A stretch of 64,000 bases of DNA from the NCBI RefSeq assembly GCF_023227765.1, contig NZ_JALKBZ010000006.1, forward strand, positions 29,027 through 93,026, written 5' to 3'. This stretch comes from Fuchsiella alkaliacetigena. Its GTDB lineage: Bacteria > Bacillota > Halanaerobiia > Halobacteroidales > Acetohalobiaceae. Both the position numbers and the translations under genes were made by a program. Positions 62,363-64,000 of the stretch are shown one piece after another (the first letter of the stretch is position 1; each line of letters opens with the position of its first letter). The notes under the pieces were generated by a model that saw nothing but the letters and a program-made list of their open reading frames with translations, made no database searches and was not told the DNA's origin.

Positions 62363-63742
62363 TTAAGTGTCGTTTTGATGAGATGGGGATTGGGATTCCT
62401 TATCCACAGTTGGATCTACATTTAGATCCGCTGGTGCAGAATTATTTTGCGAATTACAAAAATCAGTAAACTGGGCTAATAGTTCAGAAGAGATCGACTT
62501 TAAATTTAAGTCTCGTTGAGGGAAGGCAATCTCTATTCCCTCGCGAGCAAAGTTATCCCAGACCGCAAAGAGAACCTCACTGCGGACATTATCGATTCCT
62601 TGTCCTGGATTATTTATCCAAAACCTTAGTTCGAAATCAACAGTATTATCTCCGAACTCCTTTAATAGACATTCGGGCTCAGGTTTAGTTAAGACTCTAT
62701 CTATACTGCTCATTGCTTCCAAAATTAATTCTTCCACTAAACGTAGATCACTGCCATAGCCAACGCCAATTAATACATTTAGTCTAACCTTGCGATCGCT
62801 ATAAGACCAGTTGATTACCTGTTCAGTAATGAACTTTTCATTGGGAATTAGATATTCTTTACCGGCTAGAGTGATCATAGAAACAAAGCGGGTTTCTTGA
62901 GCCCGAATCCGCCCAAAAACATCGTCAATTTCAATAACATCGCCGGGCTTAACAGATCTATCCAGCAAAATAATAATTCCACTCACATAATTGGAAACTA
63001 TTTTTTGTAAGCCAAAACCGATTCCCACACCAATAGCACCACCCAGAAAAGCAAAGGTGCTTAGTTCAACTCCTAAGCTGCTTAAGGTAATTAAGACTGC
63101 TAAGGTGATTAATAGAACGCGAGTGGTTTTATATAATAACAGCTTGACTGAAGGAGTAAAGGTAGTTTTGAACTGAATCTGTTTTTTCAAAACAGAATGT
63201 AACTGTCCCGAAAGCCAAAATAGTAGAATAAAGATCAGCAGTCCGCTAATTATATCCAGTAAGGAAAGATTGATATTACCTCCAGTAAGAACTATATTAT
63301 CCAGCATTTCTACTACTGGGCTATAGAGACCGATGATATTTAGAAAAGCTACGGTCCAGACAAAGTAAGAAAGTCCCTTGACCATCAAGCTTTCCCCAGG
63401 TAATAAAATGGAGATAACCCTAATTAATAGCCAGGCATTAAGTAAGTTACCAGCAATGGCTGTTAAAATAGTCGGTAGCCCTAAGGGAGTTCCTAATAAA
63501 AAATAACTCCAAGTAAAGAGCCACCATAAAAAGGGCATCAGCACTTCCTCAGCTAATTTTCTAGCTCGGTACATCTTTAAACCAGGGATTTTACTTAAAT
63601 TATTTTTAACTAAACTTTTGCTTTTTTTATTTAAAAGCCAGGCTAGTAGAAAGAACATTAGTATTAGAGCTAGTTCTAACAGGTTAGTCCAACGTAAAAA
63701 GTATATATTAAACCAGTTAATTAGTCCTTCCCAACCTTGCAC
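62363..63742 (-). CDS. MscS-type mechanosensitive channel
   Basis: A 459-residue protein on the minus strand, GTG start at 63742; a stop lies in frame 33 bases upstream. Four or five N-terminal membrane helices (residues about 15-190) precede the MscS pore helix (LGVELSTFAFLGGAIGVGIG, then FGLQKIVSNYVSGIIILLDR, about 218-258). The beta domain follows (GDVIEIDDVFGRIRAQETRF) and then a C-terminal cage (INWSYSDRKVRLNVLIGVGY, VDFELRFWI). It opens under hypo-osmotic shock to release solutes. It is convergent with clpB and is a single gene. Confidence 0.93.
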   Translation of the reverse strand: MQGWEGLINWFNIYFLRWTNLLELALILMFFLLAWLLNKKSKSLVKNNLSKIPGLKMYRARKLAEEVLMPFLWWLFTWSYFLLGTPLGLPTILTAIAGNLLNAWLLIRVISILLPGESLMVKGLSYFVWTVAFLNIIGLYSPVVEMLDNIVLTGGNINLSLLDIISGLLIFILLFWLSGQLHSVLKKQIQFKTTFTPSVKLLLYKTTRVLLITLAVLITLSSLGVELSTFAFLGGAIGVGIGFGLQKIVSNYVSGIIILLDRSVKPGDVIEIDDVFGRIRAQETRFVSMITLAGKEYLIPNEKFITEQVINWSYSDRKVRLNVLIGVGYGSDLRLVEELILEAMSSIDRVLTKPEPECLLKEFGDNTVDFELRFWINNPGQGIDNVRSEVLFAVWDNFAREGIEIAFPQRDLNLKSISSELLAQFTDFCNSQNNSAPADLNVDPTVDKESQSPSHQNDT

Positions 63743-63876
63743 TAAGTCTACCTGTAGTTTAATAACTACTCACCTGCCCTTTATTGATTAAAAAATCTCC
63801 TTATTATATAGTCTTAGCTAGAAATTTAAAATATCCTGCTTGAAAATAAGAAGATGATAGCTTAATTTAAATCAAT

Positions 63877-63898
63877 AAAAAATCCAGCCTTAAGCTGG
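63877..63898 (-). terminator. Minus-strand terminator of a gene beyond the right window edge
   Basis: Read on the minus strand, CCAGC-TTAAG-GCTGG is followed by A and six T. It implies a minus-strand transcript arriving from the right of the window; nothing coding is recognised in 63743-64000. Confidence 0.6.
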
Positions 63899-64000
63899 AG
63901 ATAGCTAAGTTAAACTTTATTTTAACCCGAGTTCGACAGTTCATAGGTATAAAATAACTATTTAGAGGTCAGAAACCTTGATATAGCAGGGTTTGTGATT

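Overview
The window comes from a low-GC (roughly 35% by eye), anaerobic, endospore-lineage Firmicute. The best guess is Halanaerobiales/Halobacteroidaceae. The clues are codon use, TTG/GTG starts with strong Shine-Dalgarno sites, ytaF, SLH surface protein, clostridial-type 2[4Fe-4S] ferredoxin, desulforedoxin, and selenium metabolism that includes a selenocysteine codon inside selD. The lineage is inference; no rRNA is present. || Layout. (1) 1-13.57 kb looks like the right part of an integrated element. It starts with phage-type replication genes (a primase-helicase open at the left window edge, a TubC_N-domain protein, an ERCC4-type nuclease and a small HTH-like protein). A complete type I-C CRISPR-Cas operon follows (cas3-cas5c-cas8c-cas7c-cas4-cas1-cas2) with an array of 20 repeats and 19 spacers. 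The last repeat is cut by the end of a decayed IS3-family element, and the region closes with a displaced 3' half of a tRNA-Trp gene, i.e. a probable attR scar. (2) 13.9-36.1 kb is ordinary chromosome: a GLUG-repeat surface protein, a MATE exporter, mgtE, a fluoride riboswitch driving a cation/proton antiporter, ferredoxin, SLH protein, polA, tldD-tldE, CDF transporter, mutM-ytaF-coaE-mgsA-lytic transglycosylase, a STAS protein, yedF-selD, an HTH-UTRA regulator and tRNA-Leu(GAG). (3) 36.3-39.7 kb is a compact RiPP-like locus: two overlapping radical SAM/SPASM maturase genes, a 91-residue precursor with a seven-cysteine tail, then desulforedoxin. (4) 40.2-42.7 kb carries an AraC-type regulator fused to a GH39-like domain. 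(5) 42.9-59.5 kb is a dense block of two-component and partner-switching signalling genes, all on the + strand. It contains two paralogous proteins with an orphan histidine-kinase DHp-like domain, a receiver and an effector (HD-GYP or PP2C); a FIST-histidine kinase fusion; a 7TM-PAS kinase; a split FIST/hybrid kinase pair; a lone receiver; a CHASE hybrid kinase with Hpt; and a REC-PAS-PP2C-HATPase protein. (6) 59.7-63.7 kb holds clpB and a MscS-type channel. || How it fits together. The signalling block probably forms one phosphorelay network, because the kinase cores are near-copies, receivers are plentiful, and the outputs are c-di-GMP hydrolysis and serine phosphatase activity. A promoter module with identical spacing lies in front of both the CHASE kinase and clpB, which suggests shared stress control. 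A 70-bp fossil of the HD-GYP gene's 3' end lies behind the PP2C paralogue and records how that paralogue arose by duplication and effector swap. The sequence GGGCCC is strongly over-represented from 16.5 to 61.5 kb, and I found no copy before 16.5 kb, which fits a foreign origin for the CRISPR-bearing segment.
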